A stretch of DNA of 64,000 nucleotides from Platerodrilus igneus (taxonomy: Eukaryota; Arthropoda; Insecta; Coleoptera; Lycidae), in contig JARFIW010001111.1 of NCBI GenBank assembly GCA_036346225.1, forward strand, positions 1,116,001 through 1,180,000, read 5' to 3'. Positions 1 through 10,773 of this stretch are shown in pieces. The notes under the pieces are model-generated. The model was given only the letters and a program-made list of their open reading frames with translations, was not told where the DNA came from and did no database searches. Made by a program: the position numbers and the translations under genes. Within the stretch, counting starts at the first letter, position 1, and the number at the start of each line of letters is the position of its first letter.

Positions 1-2
1 TT

Positions 3-140
3 GAGACAGGTACGAACGATGAATCAAACCATGCAGAAACTTATGAACGCGACGAACAATACGAAGCTTACAAGGAGTACGACGAAGAAAACTCGAACTC
101 AAATTTTCAAATGGACCAATTCATAAACGACCAAACTTAA
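3..140 (+). CDS. gag: Gag C-terminal fragment of the errantivirus-like element
   Basis: An open frame from the window edge ends with TAA at 138-140. The peptide is very acidic and polar, rich in Glu, Asp, Asn and Tyr, with no zinc knuckle in the visible part, as in errantiviral Gag. It overlaps the start of the pol frame (from about 122), which is offset by -1, consistent with a Gag-Pol fusion made by ribosomal frameshifting. No canonical slippery heptamer is obvious. The Gag identity rests mainly on position and frame relation, because too little is visible for a domain match. Confidence 0.55.
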   Translation, partial: ETGTNDESNHAETYERDEQYEAYKEYDEENSNSNFQMDQFINDQT

Positions 141-481
141 TAAACTTAAATAACATAAATCACTTAGTATTACCATACATAGAAATACCCCACCCCGAAT
201 TTAAACTATTAATCGATACCGGATCATCAAAAACATTAATTAGTCCCAGAACCGTGAAAAAACATTATTTAGCTTATGTAGAAAGAGAACCATTTAAAAT
301 TAAAACAGCCCATCAAACAACACTACACCAATTCGTAGCTAATATACCCTTACCGAGAACATTTAATGTTAAAATGAAACATAAATTTTGTGTATTTGAA
401 TTTAACGACAGATATGACGGATTAATCGGAATGGACCTTCTAAGAAAATTAGGAGCCAACATGACATTAAAAATCGCTTAT
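122..481 (+). pseudogene. pol: Pol protease domain of the errantivirus-like element
   Basis: The frame encodes a retropepsin-type aspartic protease. The active-site triad Asp-Thr-Gly-Ser-Ser lies at 215-229 in the context LLIDTGSS, and a second hydrophobic strand (GLIGMDLL) lies near 420-440, the usual C-terminal flap partner. The enzyme would process Gag-Pol in the particle. A stop at 482 is caused by a frame change near 475: the next part of pol continues one frame over without a gap, so this is one gene with a 1-base indel and not a separate small protein. Confidence 0.8.
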
Positions 482-2611
482 TAAGGACAAAATACGGAAA
501 AATCCCCATTAAATTTCAAAACACACAAATCGAACAAAAATACACAATAGAACCCCGAACGGAAAGAAAAATAAAAATCCCAGTAAATTCTAACAAAAAA
601 GTAGGAATAATAAATCATATGACATTTCAACAAGGAGTAGAAACCCCAACCGCTTTAGTACAAATAGAAGATAATTATGCAACCACAAGGATATTAAATT
701 CAAACGACTATCCCGTAGAACTATCATTGACAGACCCAATTAACGTAGAAGAATTAAACGAAATGGAAATAGACGAAAATTTAGAAAACGATTACAACCC
801 AATAGAACATGACAAAATGTTAAGAGAAAAGTTAACTAACATCCGCTTTAACACCAACATCAATCAAGAAGAGCAAAAAGCAATTGAAAACTTATGTTTT
901 GAATACCGCGACATATTCCATTGCGAAGGAATACCATTAACATTCACCAACACAGTAAAACATAATATCGAGTTAACAGACAATAAACCAATCTTTACAA
1001 AAGCATATAGACTACCTCATGCAAGTCAAGAAGAAGCTGACAGACAAGTAGCAGACTTATTAGACCAAGACATAATCCAGCACTCCAATTCACCATGGAG
1101 CAGCCCCGTGTTAATAGTACCTAAGAAATTAGACGCAACCGGAAAGAGAAAGTACAGAATGGTAATAGATTATAGAAAGTTAAATGAAAAAACGGTAGAT
1201 GACAAATATCCACTACCAAATATAACCGAAATTTAAGACAAATTAGGCAAATGCCAATATTTTTCAACATTAGACCTAGCATCAGGATACCATCAGGTAG
1301 AGATGGAAGAAAAAGACATATCAAAAACAGCCTTCAGCACACCTAGAGGACATTACGAATACAAACGAATGCCATTTGGATTAAAGAACGCACCCGCTAC
1401 TTTCCAGAGAGTCATGGACAATATATTACGAGGAATACACATTGAAAAATGCCTTGTGTACCTAGATGACATCATAGTTTATTCCACATCATTGGTAGAG
1501 CACTTAGAAAGATTGAAAGAAGTATTTGAAAGACTAAGACAAGCACATTTCAAAGTACAATCAGACAAAAGTGAATTTTTACAAAAAGAAGTATCATTTT
1601 TAGGACATGTAATAACACCCCAAGGAGTAATGCCAAATCCCGACAAAACAAATGCAGTTCTAAATTACCCATTACCAAAGACAACCAAAGAAATTAAAGG
1701 ATTTCTAGGACTTAGTGGTTACTACCGCAAATTCATTAAAGGTTACGCTCAGATAACCAAACCTCTGACAAATTGTTTAAAAAAGGAAAACAAAATTGAA
1801 CACACCCCGGAATTCATTAAAGCCGTAGACAAAATTAAAAACATATTAACGAATCACCCTGTATTAGAATACCCACACTTTTCAAAACCATTTATACTGA
1901 CGACGGACGCATCGAATGTAGCATTAGGCGCAGTATTGAGCCAAGGAAAAGTAGGTAGCGATAAACCCATCAGCTTCGCATCCAGAACCCTAAACGAAAC
2001 CGAACAGAAATATAGTACCATAGAAAAAGAATTATTAGCCATAATTTGGGCAACAAAATATTTTAGACCTTACTTATATGGAAGAAAGTTTTACATATAT
2101 ACCGATCATAGACCATTAGTATGGCTATGCAAACTGAAAGAACCGAATTCAAAATTACAACGATGGAGAATCAGACTCGAAGAGTACGATTACGAAATTA
2201 TATATAAAAAAGGAATTTATAACAACAACGCAGACGCTTTAAGTATCCAGCTCAATTCATTAGAAACGGAATCCATTATAGGAAACATAGACGAAGCAGA
2301 AATAAGGGAAGATCCAGACGAGATCGACACGATACATTCGACACAAAACGAAGAACCTAAAAACGCGATTAAAATTTTAAACGAAGCAATCGATATGAAA
2401 CCTAATCAATTTATAATAACCGAAGTTTTAAATAACCCAAATCCCGTAAAATATACAAAAGTAGATAACAAAAAGATATACCACATTCAAATAACTAAAG
2501 ATGACAACGAGGAACAAATAATTAAAATTCTAAAAGAATACACCCCCCGAGAAAAAAAGATTTTATTTCTATTTCAACACCGAACATTTATACCAAAGAT
2601 TTTCAGAATTA
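479..2611 (+). pseudogene. pol: Pol reverse transcriptase and RNase H of the errantivirus-like element
   Basis: Continuing from the protease, this part holds the Ty3/gypsy reverse transcriptase fingers (about 960-1230), the palm with an intact YLDD active site (1459-1470), then the connection and RNase H (about 1880-2270) with TTDAS, an IEKEL glutamate, YTDHRPL and a NNNADAL motif. RNase H catalytic residues appear present. A single in-frame TAA at 1234-1236 cuts the protein in the fingers; coding resumes in the same frame, so it is a point nonsense change. The frame is lost again near 2600, just before the integrase. Confidence 0.88.
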
Positions 2612-3759
2612 TACGTTAAATTATTCAATAACTCTGACCTTGAACTCATCAGATGTACTAGAAAATTAATAACATTAGACGACCCTGACGAAATAAACGA
2701 TGTAATTAGGAATCAACACGAAGGAAAAACCAACCATCGTGGAATTTACGAAACAATAAAGCAACTTGTAAGACGTTATTATTTTAAAGACATGAAAGAA
2801 TTGACCACAGATTTCATTAACCAATGTGAACTATGTGACAAAGCGAAATACGATAGAAAACCCCAAAGATACCCTTAATGTTAACCAAAACACCCGACAA
2901 ACCATTTCAAAAACTACATGCCGATACTCTAGTAGTAGAAGCGCAAAACTATTTAACAATTGTAGACGCATTCACAAAAATAGGCCAAGCAATACCAATC
3001 ACATCCAAAAATTGCATCGACGTGACCCAAGGATTTTTACAATATTTCACATTTTACGGAACACCCGAATCAATAACTCTAGACAATGGTAGCGAATTTA
3101 AAAATGAGACAATACAAAACACTTTAGAACTTCACAAAATAAAAATTCATTTCATAACGGAAAACCACCCTGAATCAAACGGACTAATTGAACGACTACA
3201 TTTAACCCTGTTAGAACAAATTCGATTATTAAGGATAAATTATAAAAAGGAACACATAACCAATTTAATGTCATACGCACTAATCGCCTATAATAATACA
3301 ATTCATTCATCAACAAATATTACACCCTTAGACTTAACCTTAGGACATTCAGATTCACGAAATCCCTATGACATACACTACAACAAGGAAGTATATCAAC
3401 AATATGCGAAAGACCACAAAGAAAAAGTAAAAATAACTTATGACAAGGTAAAAGATAAATTAGAGAACGATAAAGAACGTATCACCACAACCCGAAATAA
3501 AAATACCGACGCAAATAAATTTTCAATAGGACAAACCGTGTATGAGAAAAACTTTCAAAGCAAGCGACATAAAACGACACCCAGAAATTTAGGACCTTTC
3601 AAAATTAAGAAAATATCAGATAAAAACATAGCAGTAGTAGACAACGGTAAAATAACAAAGTACATTCATTTGAAAAACCTAAGACACCCTGTCATTTCAG
3701 ATGGACAATCATCACCCTTACCGTCAACCTCCACCCAGGTAGAACGGACAACCAAGTAA
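2612..3759 (+). pseudogene. pol: Pol integrase of the errantivirus-like element
   Basis: The N-terminal HHCC zinc finger is visible at about 2715-2840 (His in NQHEG, His in TNHRG, then CELC). It is followed by the DDE core: HADTL near 2920, LDNGSEF near 3085 and SNGLIERLH near 3175. All three acidic residues are present. A GPF/Y-type C-terminal module (LGPFKIKK) lies near 3590. A 1-base loss near 2876 separates the zinc finger from the core, which is otherwise an uninterrupted frame from 2878. The end of this frame overlaps the beginning of the env frame. Confidence 0.88.
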
Positions 3760-5450
3760 TAATAGAAGATATAAAAAACAACCCCGGTATACTACCAATT
3801 AAATTAGGCAGTATGCAAAACACGATCGACTATTGGACATTCGCACAAAAATTCGACCTAACAGAATTAAAACAAGAATTTCAAACAATCACAGAAAATT
3901 ATGACCGATTAAAACAATCAATGGACACAGCAAAATTCGGAAAAGAATACGCAATAGAAATGACGAATTACAACAGTATAATAGAAAGCATTTTAAGAAA
4001 CATAGAAGATAAACTTAATAGACTAGTACCCAACGAACAAACTACGAGACGAAAAAGAGGACTAATCAACGGATTAGGTAACATAATAAAAGCTATCACA
4101 GGCAATTTAGATAACCAAGACGCAGAACGTTATGACAACGCAATACAACAATTAATTGAGAATCAAAACGACATAAAAACTATAATCAGCAACCAACTAT
4201 CATTAACCCAATCAACGATTATAAAGTTCAACGAAACATTGAGAAAGTTAGTAAGAAATCAGGACAGTATAGCCAACCGAATGCAAACCCTTGAAACCAC
4301 CAAGCAAACTACCTCGTTAGGCATGCGAGATTTAATTAGATTTAATACAATATTTACTCAAATAATATCCACCCTTACTTTAATGCAACAAATTTTAGCA
4401 ACGTTAGAAAACGCAGTAACATTTGCCAAATTAAATACCCTACACTCTAGTATTATTGAACCAACCGATTTATTAAAAGAATTAATAAGAATTAAATCAC
4501 TTATAATTAACAGTAAATTATTTTTTGATGTAACAGAGACAAACATTCTAATATTTGAAAAGATAGCTATAGTAAAAGGCTATATTAAGAATAACGAAAT
4601 AATATTTTTAATAGAAATCCCGATAGTAGAAAGTAACAATTATAATTATTATCATTTATTTGCTTTTCCAACGAAAGTTACTAGCACATATCAAGTAATC
4701 ATACCCAAAACCAAATTCCTATCCCTAAATGAACTGAGATATGGTTATACAAACGAAAAATGTACTGAAGTAACATCAAACCAATACCTATGCCAATCAA
4801 TGACGACAACAACCATTCAAGAAGACAGCCCTTGTGAAGTACAACTATAAAAATTCTCAAATCATTACGAAAACTGTGAAGCCAAACAAGTGCAAATAAA
4901 CAACATGAAAATCCAAAAAGTTACAGAAAACAAATGGATAGCCATTTTCCCAACAGAAGTAGTAGCAACCATCCACTGCAATCAAGATGAAAATTCCCAA
5001 GCATTAATCGGAAGCAAATTAATTACCCTCAAAGAAGACTGTTATGTGAAATTAAAAGACGAAGTAATCAGAGTTTATCAAGATCCCATAGCAACAAAGA
5101 AACTTGCAAACCTACCGGAACTACAGTTCAAGATAGAACAAGAAGACGAAGAAATAATCAAGAAACCCATGAAGCTAGAGCATCTAGACTTAGACGACCT
5201 AAACCACGCCATGAAATTAGTGGAAAGTTACAAAGAACATTTAAGTGAACTCAAAACGCCAAAGTTACATTATGATAACATAAGTGTTTGGACAATTGTG
5301 TTAATCATTTTAATAATTTTTGTAATTATATATGTATTTTACAAAATGTACCATAGATATAAGAATGAAGGAAACAGTTCTAGATTTAAGGAAACAAAGA
5401 GAAATAAAGAAACGATAAGTATACCCTTAGAAATAATGAATTTTAAATGA
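3666..5450 (+). pseudogene. env: Env-like protein of the errantivirus-like element (F-type)
   Basis: This third ORF, in the position of errantiviral env, overlaps the 3' end of pol. A basic cleavage motif (RRKR followed by Gly-Leu-Ile) lies near 4045-4060, then a helical, Gln/Asn-rich region, a Cys-containing ectodomain and one hydrophobic membrane segment at about 5286-5345 with a short basic tail. This layout fits the insect errantivirus Env family related to baculovirus F proteins. The frame is open upstream of the first ATG (3813), consistent with translation from a spliced RNA. One in-frame TAA at 4848-4850 interrupts it. The family assignment comes from motif order; it was not searched. 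Confidence 0.75.
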
Positions 5451-5518
5451 AATTGAATAATGAATTTTATGTACTTAAAAATTAAGTAAAACCTTAATCT
5501 TTCATTTACGGTGGGAGG

Positions 5519-6072
5519 AGTTATGTATCTCCCAATTATCTATCTATATGTATTGAATATATTGAATCTAATAGGAATTATTAGAAATTGTTAAATAAAG
5601 TATAAGTTCATTGCAACATTGTAATGCAAGGATAACCCAGAGATGTTATCGACAGTTCATGAGAACGGAATGCAACTTTGCATCCGAGAGGGCAGTGATA
5701 CTGCAGGTGGCAGGTCACAGACGGTTAACATACCGCAATTACTTAGAAATAAGATTGTTACATTGTAATAAAGTGTACAATTAAGAGTAAAGCAGACATG
5801 AGATCTGCAAGTTCCCACAGCCGTGTGAGGGGCAGGTTATTATAAAAAGCCCGGGAGCTCAAAGCCCGGCAGTCAGTCTAAGTATTACAGCTTTTGCATT
5901 GTTGTCTACCTAGACTACTCGCCATAGTACAATTATTATATTTTTTGGTTAAAGTTATTATGTTACTAGTTATTCAAAATTTCATTGTAATTTCTGTTTC
6001 AAGTTAAAATAAATTTGTTAAGTCTTCGGAATTGTTTTTAAAAACACCGCTCCAAAGGCCCGAACCTTAACT
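5519..6072 (+). repeat. 3' LTR of the errantivirus-like element
   Basis: A polypurine tract (GGTGGGAGGAG, 5510-5520) precedes an LTR that starts AGTTA and ends TTAACT, the AGTTA...TAACT termini typical of gypsy-group elements. Length is about 554 bp. The base immediately outside begins CGCG, then the interrupted polymerase B frame resumes at 6078. The left flank is outside the window, so a target duplication cannot be tested. Confidence 0.75.
5841..5877 (+). promoter_or_regulatory. LTR core promoter: TATA box plus TCAGT initiator
   Basis: TATAAAAAG at 5841-5849 is followed 32 bases later by TCAGT (5873-5877), matching the arthropod initiator consensus at the expected distance. The start of RNA (R region) would be near 5875. 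An AATAAA at 6008-6013 inside the same LTR is a plausible polyadenylation signal. Confidence 0.65.
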
Positions 6073-6077
6073 CGCGT

Positions 6078-6503
6078 AAAGGCATATTTCCCTATGATTA
6101 GATTAACTCTTGGGATAGGCTCAATGAAACCAATTTACCCTGTAAAACAGCATTCTTTAATTGTTTGCGCAATGAAGAAGTCTCAGATGAAGACTACAAT
6201 CATGCCAAACACGTTTGGCAAACATTTAGTATAAAAACACTAGGGGATTATTCAGATCTATATTTAAAAACAGATGTACTGCTCTTGACTGACATATTTG
6301 AAAACTTTAGAAAAACTTGCATGTTCACGTATAAGTTAGATCCACTTTACTACTTTACGGCTCCTGGTTTAGCTCTAGATGCAATGTTAAAAACGACGAA
6401 GGTTAAACTCGAGTTGCTTACTGATATTGAAAAAATAATGTTTTTAGAACGGGGAATTCGTGGTGGCGTTTCTCAATGTTCGAATAGATATGCCAAAGCA
6501 AAT

Positions 6504-6565
<62 letters not shown>

Positions 6566-6774
6566 TGCAGATTATGATCCAATTTCGATTCTAAATATTT
6601 AATGTATTTTGATGTTAATAATTTATATGGGGCTGCAATGTCTGAATATCTTCCATATGGAGAATTTGAATTTTTAGATGGCACCAATCCAGATATAGTA
6701 CGTTTAGACATACTTAAATTCCCGATAATTCTGATGTAGGATATATTTTTGAATGCGATAATTGGCACTTTAAG
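6078..6774 (+). pseudogene. Protein-primed DNA polymerase B fragment (Polinton/adintovirus-like)
   Basis: This is a fragment of the family B, protein-primed polymerase that replicates Polinton/Maverick elements. Recognisable motifs are YLKTDVLLL and FENFRKTC near 6260-6320, [12 protein letters not shown] near 6355-6390, ERGIRGG near 6448, and YFDVNNLYG near 6608-6636, the Asp-x-x-x-Leu-Tyr polymerase motif region. A stop at 6099 and frameshifts near 6600 and 6720 break it. The N-terminal half lies left of the inserted errantivirus-like element, outside the window, and the C-terminal palm and thumb are missing after about 6774. A TA microsatellite has expanded inside the coding region between two conserved blocks. 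Confidence 0.85.
6507..6562. repeat. (AT)28 microsatellite inside the polymerase B frame
   Basis: Perfect AT dinucleotide array of 56 bases. It stays open in the polymerase frame, where it encodes alternating Ile-Tyr between the conserved RYAKANN block and the following block, so it is an expansion within a gene and not a junction between genes. Confidence 0.95.
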
Positions 6775-7028
6775 CGAATAAGTTTTTATTGAATAAATCA
6801 GTTATTTATCAACCGATTTAGAATTTTTTGTAAAATTTTATTTCTGCATGAAGAATGCTATTAATTAAGGTATCACAAGGGGTACATTGCTATTTAAAAT
6901 TTTTAAGAAGGGGATGCTAGCGCTTAGGGGTTGAAGGGTGGGTGGTTAAAAATTATATAATTAAATGACAATTTAAAAATATAAATCGACGTGTCAGAGC
7001 TTTTTACTCAGAAATTGTCAATAATCAT
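6775..7028. other. Spacer with no recognisable gene
   Basis: Sequence between the broken end of polymerase B and the convergent minus-strand capsid-type gene. No ORF of note. The missing polymerase C-terminus suggests a deletion here. Confidence 0.6.
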
Positions 7029-7676
7029 TTAATCGAATATATCCCTTACTTTTGGGACGCACTGTATAATCGTAGATGGGCACTCGACAATTTTAAAACC
7101 TGCAGGTACTTGAGGAAAAAATTCATGTATTACATGGGCTGGTTTACTATTTAAATAGGATCCACTTGCAATATTACAATCGATTAAAACTGCATTCACT
7201 TTACAAATGTTGATCACGTAGTCTGCTTGATGCGTGGCATATGCTAGCAATTTTCGTGGATTGAAACCGAGTAGAGAACCAATTGAATCCTTTTTGGTAA
7301 AATCCACATTTTCACTACATTTAATACTACATTTAAGTGTATTATTATCAGCTGTAATTTCTATATACACTGGTGTCTTTCTAGCGCTTCGTGATTGTTC
7401 CATATGACCACGCCATCTTTTATCGCCTAAAACTTTTTGAAGATATTTATTAATTTCTCTAATCTCATAAGCACCTTCAGGTATTGCTATGAATTCTCCG
7501 TTAGATCCATAATAAAATTTATTATTTATTCCTTTTTCAATGTTTGGAATTGTGTTATAAGACTCAAAATTTGTTAATCCTAATACGTACTCCGAATCAT
7601 TATCCAAGTTTATAGGCGGATTAAAGTTGCTTGTTAAAACTGAAGTGTTTCCCGTTGGAGTAAAAGTGTACGACAT
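7029..7676 (-). CDS. Polinton/adintovirus-like virion protein, probably minor capsid (penton)
   Basis: An intact 215-residue frame starts at ATG 7676. The N-terminus is of the form SYTFTPTGN...FNPPINLDNDSEYVLGL, followed by alternating hydrophobic segments and HEFFPQVPAGFKIVECPS near the C-terminus. This resembles a protein family that recurs beside the protease and ATPase in insect Polintons and adintoviruses. Its size and predicted beta-rich pattern fit the single-jelly-roll minor capsid (penton) protein, but that role is inferred from size, context and remembered family resemblance. The C-terminus may be cut short. It is divergent to polymerase B and codirectional with the protease gene, whose stop lies 20 bases upstream. 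Confidence 0.6.
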   Translation of the reverse strand: MSYTFTPTGNTSVLTSNFNPPINLDNDSEYVLGLTNFESYNTIPNIEKGINNKFYYGSNGEFIAIPEGAYEIREINKYLQKVLGDKRWRGHMEQSRSARKTPVYIEITADNNTLKCSIKCSENVDFTKKDSIGSLLGFNPRKLLAYATHQADYVINICKVNAVLIDCNIASGSYLNSKPAHVIHEFFPQVPAGFKIVECPSTIIQCVPKVRDIFD

Positions 7677-7695
7677 GACAACTTCATACGTAGTT

Positions 7696-8026
7696 CTATG
7701 TACTGCTTAGACATTGTAAGCATAAATGTCCGCAAAACACAGTACCGTACGATTGTTCTTGGTTAAAGTTATAAAGAATTTTACATTTACCACCGCTATT
7801 CAAATAACTTATCAACTCTGTTGGCGGTCGCAGGTTTCCGTAGCTGTCATAGTAAATAGCGCTTCCTACCGTACTTTTTATAAGAGGTCCAATGCGTGCC
7901 TAAACCTTCTATTCCATCTAAATTGAGTATACCACATTCTTTTAAATTAACTTCTTGGGAAGATTGTTTCTCATGAACACTCTGCGGAAATATGGTACTT
8001 CTAATTGCTTAACAAACTCTATAAAT
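7696..8026 (-). pseudogene. Adenain-like maturation protease, split by a Penelope-like insertion
   Basis: On the minus strand this encodes the C-terminal ~105 residues of a C5/adenain-type cysteine protease, the Polinton enzyme thought to mature capsid proteins. The catalytic histidine is in GTHW (near 7895), the Asp in YYDSYGNLRPP (near 7855) and the Cys in VFCGHLC (near 7730), in the correct order and spacing. The upstream part reads EVPYFRRVFMRNNLPKK, also typical of the family. A frameshift lies near 7870. The frame is interrupted at 8014-8026, the target duplication of the Penelope-like element. The few N-terminal codons resume at 12004 and run towards about 12030, where no clean start is visible. 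Confidence 0.8.
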
Positions 8027-8068
8027 AAAATTAAATAAAAACTCTTAACCACAAAAATATTTAAATTA

Positions 8069-8109
8069 CTAGATACGTATTTCGACCACTATGTGGTCAT
8101 CATCAGTAG
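8069..8109 (-). ncRNA. Hammerhead ribozyme motif in Penelope-like pseudo-LTR (downstream copy)
   Basis: Read on the minus strand: stem I strand CUA, core CUGAUGA, a 6-bp stem II (GACCAC/GUGGUC), core GAAA, a short self-complementary stem III (UACGUA), U-C cleavage position, then UAG closing stem I. All invariant core bases are present. The predicted cut lies between the complements of 8072 and 8071. Hammerheads with a tiny stem III are known from Penelope-like elements and are thought to act as dimers; activity here is inferred. Confidence 0.8.
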
Positions 8110-8299
8110 GAAAAAAAAAAAAAAAATTAGCTGTATAATTTACTATATTGTTGCTTTAAACACTATCGAGGATATTCTCCTCACCCGCAGGCTGGTGTTC
8201 TCAACAACAAACAAGTGAATTGTGACATTATAACTTAAATCTACCTAATTTATACTAATTCTAAATTTACTGAAGCGGAACCAGTTTAATCTTGCTTTC

Positions 8300-8641
8300 T
8301 CATTGGTTGTTGACCAATAGGGAAAGCAAAGCAGATGACTCTATTGGCCCTTTATCGGTGTTTAAGAGGGGTCCTTTATGTTTAACAATTTTAATTGATT
8401 CATAGGCATTTAAGGAGGAAAACGTTGGTACCGCTTTTAACAATTTAACATTTTCTAGTTTAACGGGGTGGCTGGTTTCAAATATATGTTTGGCGACCTG
8501 AGACCTTTCATATTTACCATATTTGAAGTGAGCAATGTGTTCTTCAAATCTTGTTGTTATATTCCTCTTGGTCTGACCAATATATTTTTGAAAACACCCT
8601 GGCCCTGCACAACTAATTTCATAAATCCCCGACTTTTGCAA
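8300..8641 (-). CDS. GIY-YIG endonuclease domain of Penelope-like element (downstream copy)
   Basis: The open frame contains GIYEISC at its start and KYIGQTKRNITTRFEEH about 12 residues later, the GIY-YIG signature with the conserved Arg. A His (ETSH) and a Glu (NAYESI) follow at the expected places. In Penelope-like elements this domain is fused to the C-terminus of the reverse transcriptase and nicks the target. Here the join to the reverse transcriptase upstream is frameshifted near 8645. Its twin at 11007-11318 is almost identical. Confidence 0.88.
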   Translation of the reverse strand: MQKSGIYEISCAGPGCFQKYIGQTKRNITTRFEEHIAHFKYGKYERSQVAKHIFETSHPVKLENVKLLKAVPTFSSLNAYESIKIVKHKGPLLNTDKGPIESSALLSLLVNNQ

Positions 8642-10158
8642 TTTTTACACCTTGTCTTTTGGATTACCTAGCAAATCTTTAATTTTATTAGTATTAGTGA
8701 AAGCAATTTTGAAATTACACTGTTTGAATATTTTATCAAGACCCTTTGTGGTTTTGTGAAACGGAAGTTTAACATATTTAACATTATCGTTAGAGGTGGT
8801 TGATTGCAAAGTCGTTGATTTACGGATGTTGATCCTATTTTTACACTTTCTAAAAATATTATCTATAATATCAGAAGAGAAACCATTGTAATTCGCTATT
8901 TGTTTAATAAGAGCAAATTCCTTATTAAATCTGTTTTATTTAAAGGAAATTCAATAATCTATTAATTAAAAGTTAAATGAAGCCAACTTATGTTGTATGC
9001 TATGATTAGAGGAAGACAAAATAAAGCGATTTACATTGGTTTCTTTTCTATAAATGTCAAATTCTAATTTATTACCATTTCTAATTACTAATGTATCTAA
9101 AAGGGTAATTGTCCATTATTCTCTAGTTCATACGTAAATTTTATGCTTTGAAATTTTGAATTCATTTCTTTAAGAAAATCATCAACATTTGATTTAGAAG
9201 TGTCAAAAACTGCAAAATATCATCCACGTACCTTAACCATATTCTTGGGAAGTATTTGGAGTTTTCTTTTAACTCGGTTTCAAAACGAGACATAAATAAA
9301 TTTGCTATGAAAGGTGATAAGCTATTTCCCATTGCTGTGCCTTCATGTTGTTCGTACAACTTGTTGTTGAATTGAAAACAGTTCTGGGACATGCAATGCG
9401 AAACAAGCTTGATATAGTCTAACTTTATCATCATCAATATCACTATCTATAAGAACATCCTTTAAATATGTTAAAGTACGTGATATTGGAACACTAGGAA
9501 TAATGAACTGACATCAAATGAAATTAAGATTTCGTTCTCTTCTAATGTGATATTTTAATTTTATTAATGAACTCTAAAGAGTTTTGTACAGACAAACTAT
9601 TAAACTTTAAATTCTTAAATTCATTTGACAGCCATCGTGATAAATAGTAAGTCGGTGAGTTGATACCTGAAACTATTGGTCTCATCGATTTATTATTTTG
9701 TGAATCTTTGGTAAACAGTAAAGCTTTGGCATTTCAGGATTCGAAATTTTTAATTTTAATTTTAGTGTGGGCGAAATTAGGTTTGGACATTCTTTCAAAA
9801 CAGACTCTGTTGATTTAATCATTTTATTTAAAGGAACTTCATTTTACGTTTTTGACTATTGGTCTGTAAGGACCCTCAGACAGCAAAGTCTCTACTCTAT
9901 CAACATAGTCTTGTTTATCCAGAATAACCAACCTATTCCCTTATCAGCCTTTAAATAATAACAATTCTTTTGTCGTAAATCTTTAATAATCAGATGATCT
10001 TTCCTTGTTTGTTCTGAGGCATTCCTTGCGCAAGTGCGTAAGTTGTTCGAAAGTTGAATTTTGCACGCGTTTCTAATAAAGTTTTTGAATTGTCATCTAA
10101 TTTTGAAATGGATTTTCAATGCCAGCAATAATGTCTTCCAAAGGAGTTTTCAAATGAT
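8642..10158 (-). pseudogene. Penelope-like reverse transcriptase, frameshifted (downstream copy)
   Basis: The minus-strand frames contain the Penelope reverse transcriptase hallmarks: EGTAMGNSLSPFIANLF near 9290-9345 and the catalytic RYVDDI near 9220-9238, with RPIVSGINSPTYYLS further upstream near 9650-9700. These blocks lie in different frames, separated by several single-base indels and stops. Comparison with the second copy shows that several of the indels fall in runs of A or T where the two copies differ by one base (for example the run near 9215 against 11920), so part of the damage may be assembly error. Confidence 0.82.
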
Positions 10159-10722
10159 CTACTCCAATTTTAGGCCTCGATCAAGGAAAGTCAACTCTTC
10201 ATTATTAAAGATTTTCGACGATTCGTTAACAACTATTGACTCTAATTGAGGTGAAGTAATTTCCAGTTTTTTAGGAGGTACATTGACATTGTGTTTCTTT
10301 AAAAGAAACTTCAACTTAGTGTTTTGCCTATTAATTTTGTCTAACAATTTATGATTGTTGACTTCAAAAACAAATCTCTGGAAATTATTCCATTCCTGAA
10401 AACCGGAGTCGGATAAATTGCACGTTAGTGCTAGGTGCGATTTATACGTTTCCAGTTCCAATTTACTAAGTTTACTGTACAGATATTTGATTTCCAAATT
10501 AAGCCATTTATCTTTTGCAAAATTGATTATTGCGTTACTACGTTTACGATTACTGCTGATTTTTACGTTAATGAAATTTGGAAAAACTTTGTGGGCTTTA
10601 CAACTTTTTAGAAATCGAATATCTGCTTTTACAAAACTAATTTTAAGAGCTAAGCTCCGATACCTATTAAGTTCCGAAGACCGGGAAGTCATAGTTAAAA
10701 ATCTATAGGAACACTGTGGCAC
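10159..10722 (-). CDS. N-terminal domain of Penelope-like ORF
   Basis: A 187-residue, Lys/Asn/Leu-rich frame immediately upstream of the reverse transcriptase on the minus strand, with helical, coiled-coil-like character (KWLNLEIKYLYSKLSKLE, LDKINRQNTKLKFLLKK). It begins at the boundary with the upstream tandem copy. Its position matches the poorly conserved N-terminal extension of Penelope-like proteins. Function is not known from sequence. Confidence 0.6.
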   Translation of the reverse strand: MPQCSYRFLTMTSRSSELNRYRSLALKISFVKADIRFLKSCKAHKVFPNFINVKISSNRKRSNAIINFAKDKWLNLEIKYLYSKLSKLELETYKSHLALTCNLSDSGFQEWNNFQRFVFEVNNHKLLDKINRQNTKLKFLLKKHNVNVPPKKLEITSPQLESIVVNESSKIFNNEELTFLDRGLKLE

Positions 10723-10773
10723 GATTTAAATAAAATTAAATAAAAACCCTTAACCACAAAAATATTTAAATTA

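Larger units (their letters stand above)
1..6072 (+). mobile_element. Errantivirus-like gypsy LTR retroelement, 5' truncated by window edge
   Basis: The order read from sequence is Gag C-terminus, protease, reverse transcriptase, RNase H, integrase, a third env-type ORF, a polypurine tract and a 3' LTR. This is the insect gypsy/17.6/ZAM layout. Pol lies in the -1 frame relative to gag, as is usual for gypsy. The coding frames contain two in-frame stops and about three frameshifts, so this copy is not competent as written. The 5' LTR and most of gag lie left of the window. On the right, the LTR abuts the reading frame of a polymerase B gene at 6078, so the insertion split that gene. The sense strand is strongly A-rich. 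Confidence 0.9.

Noticed and set aside
6418..6768. Minus-strand 116-codon ORF with Ile-Tyr repeats
   Set aside because: It is the shadow of polymerase B and the TA array.
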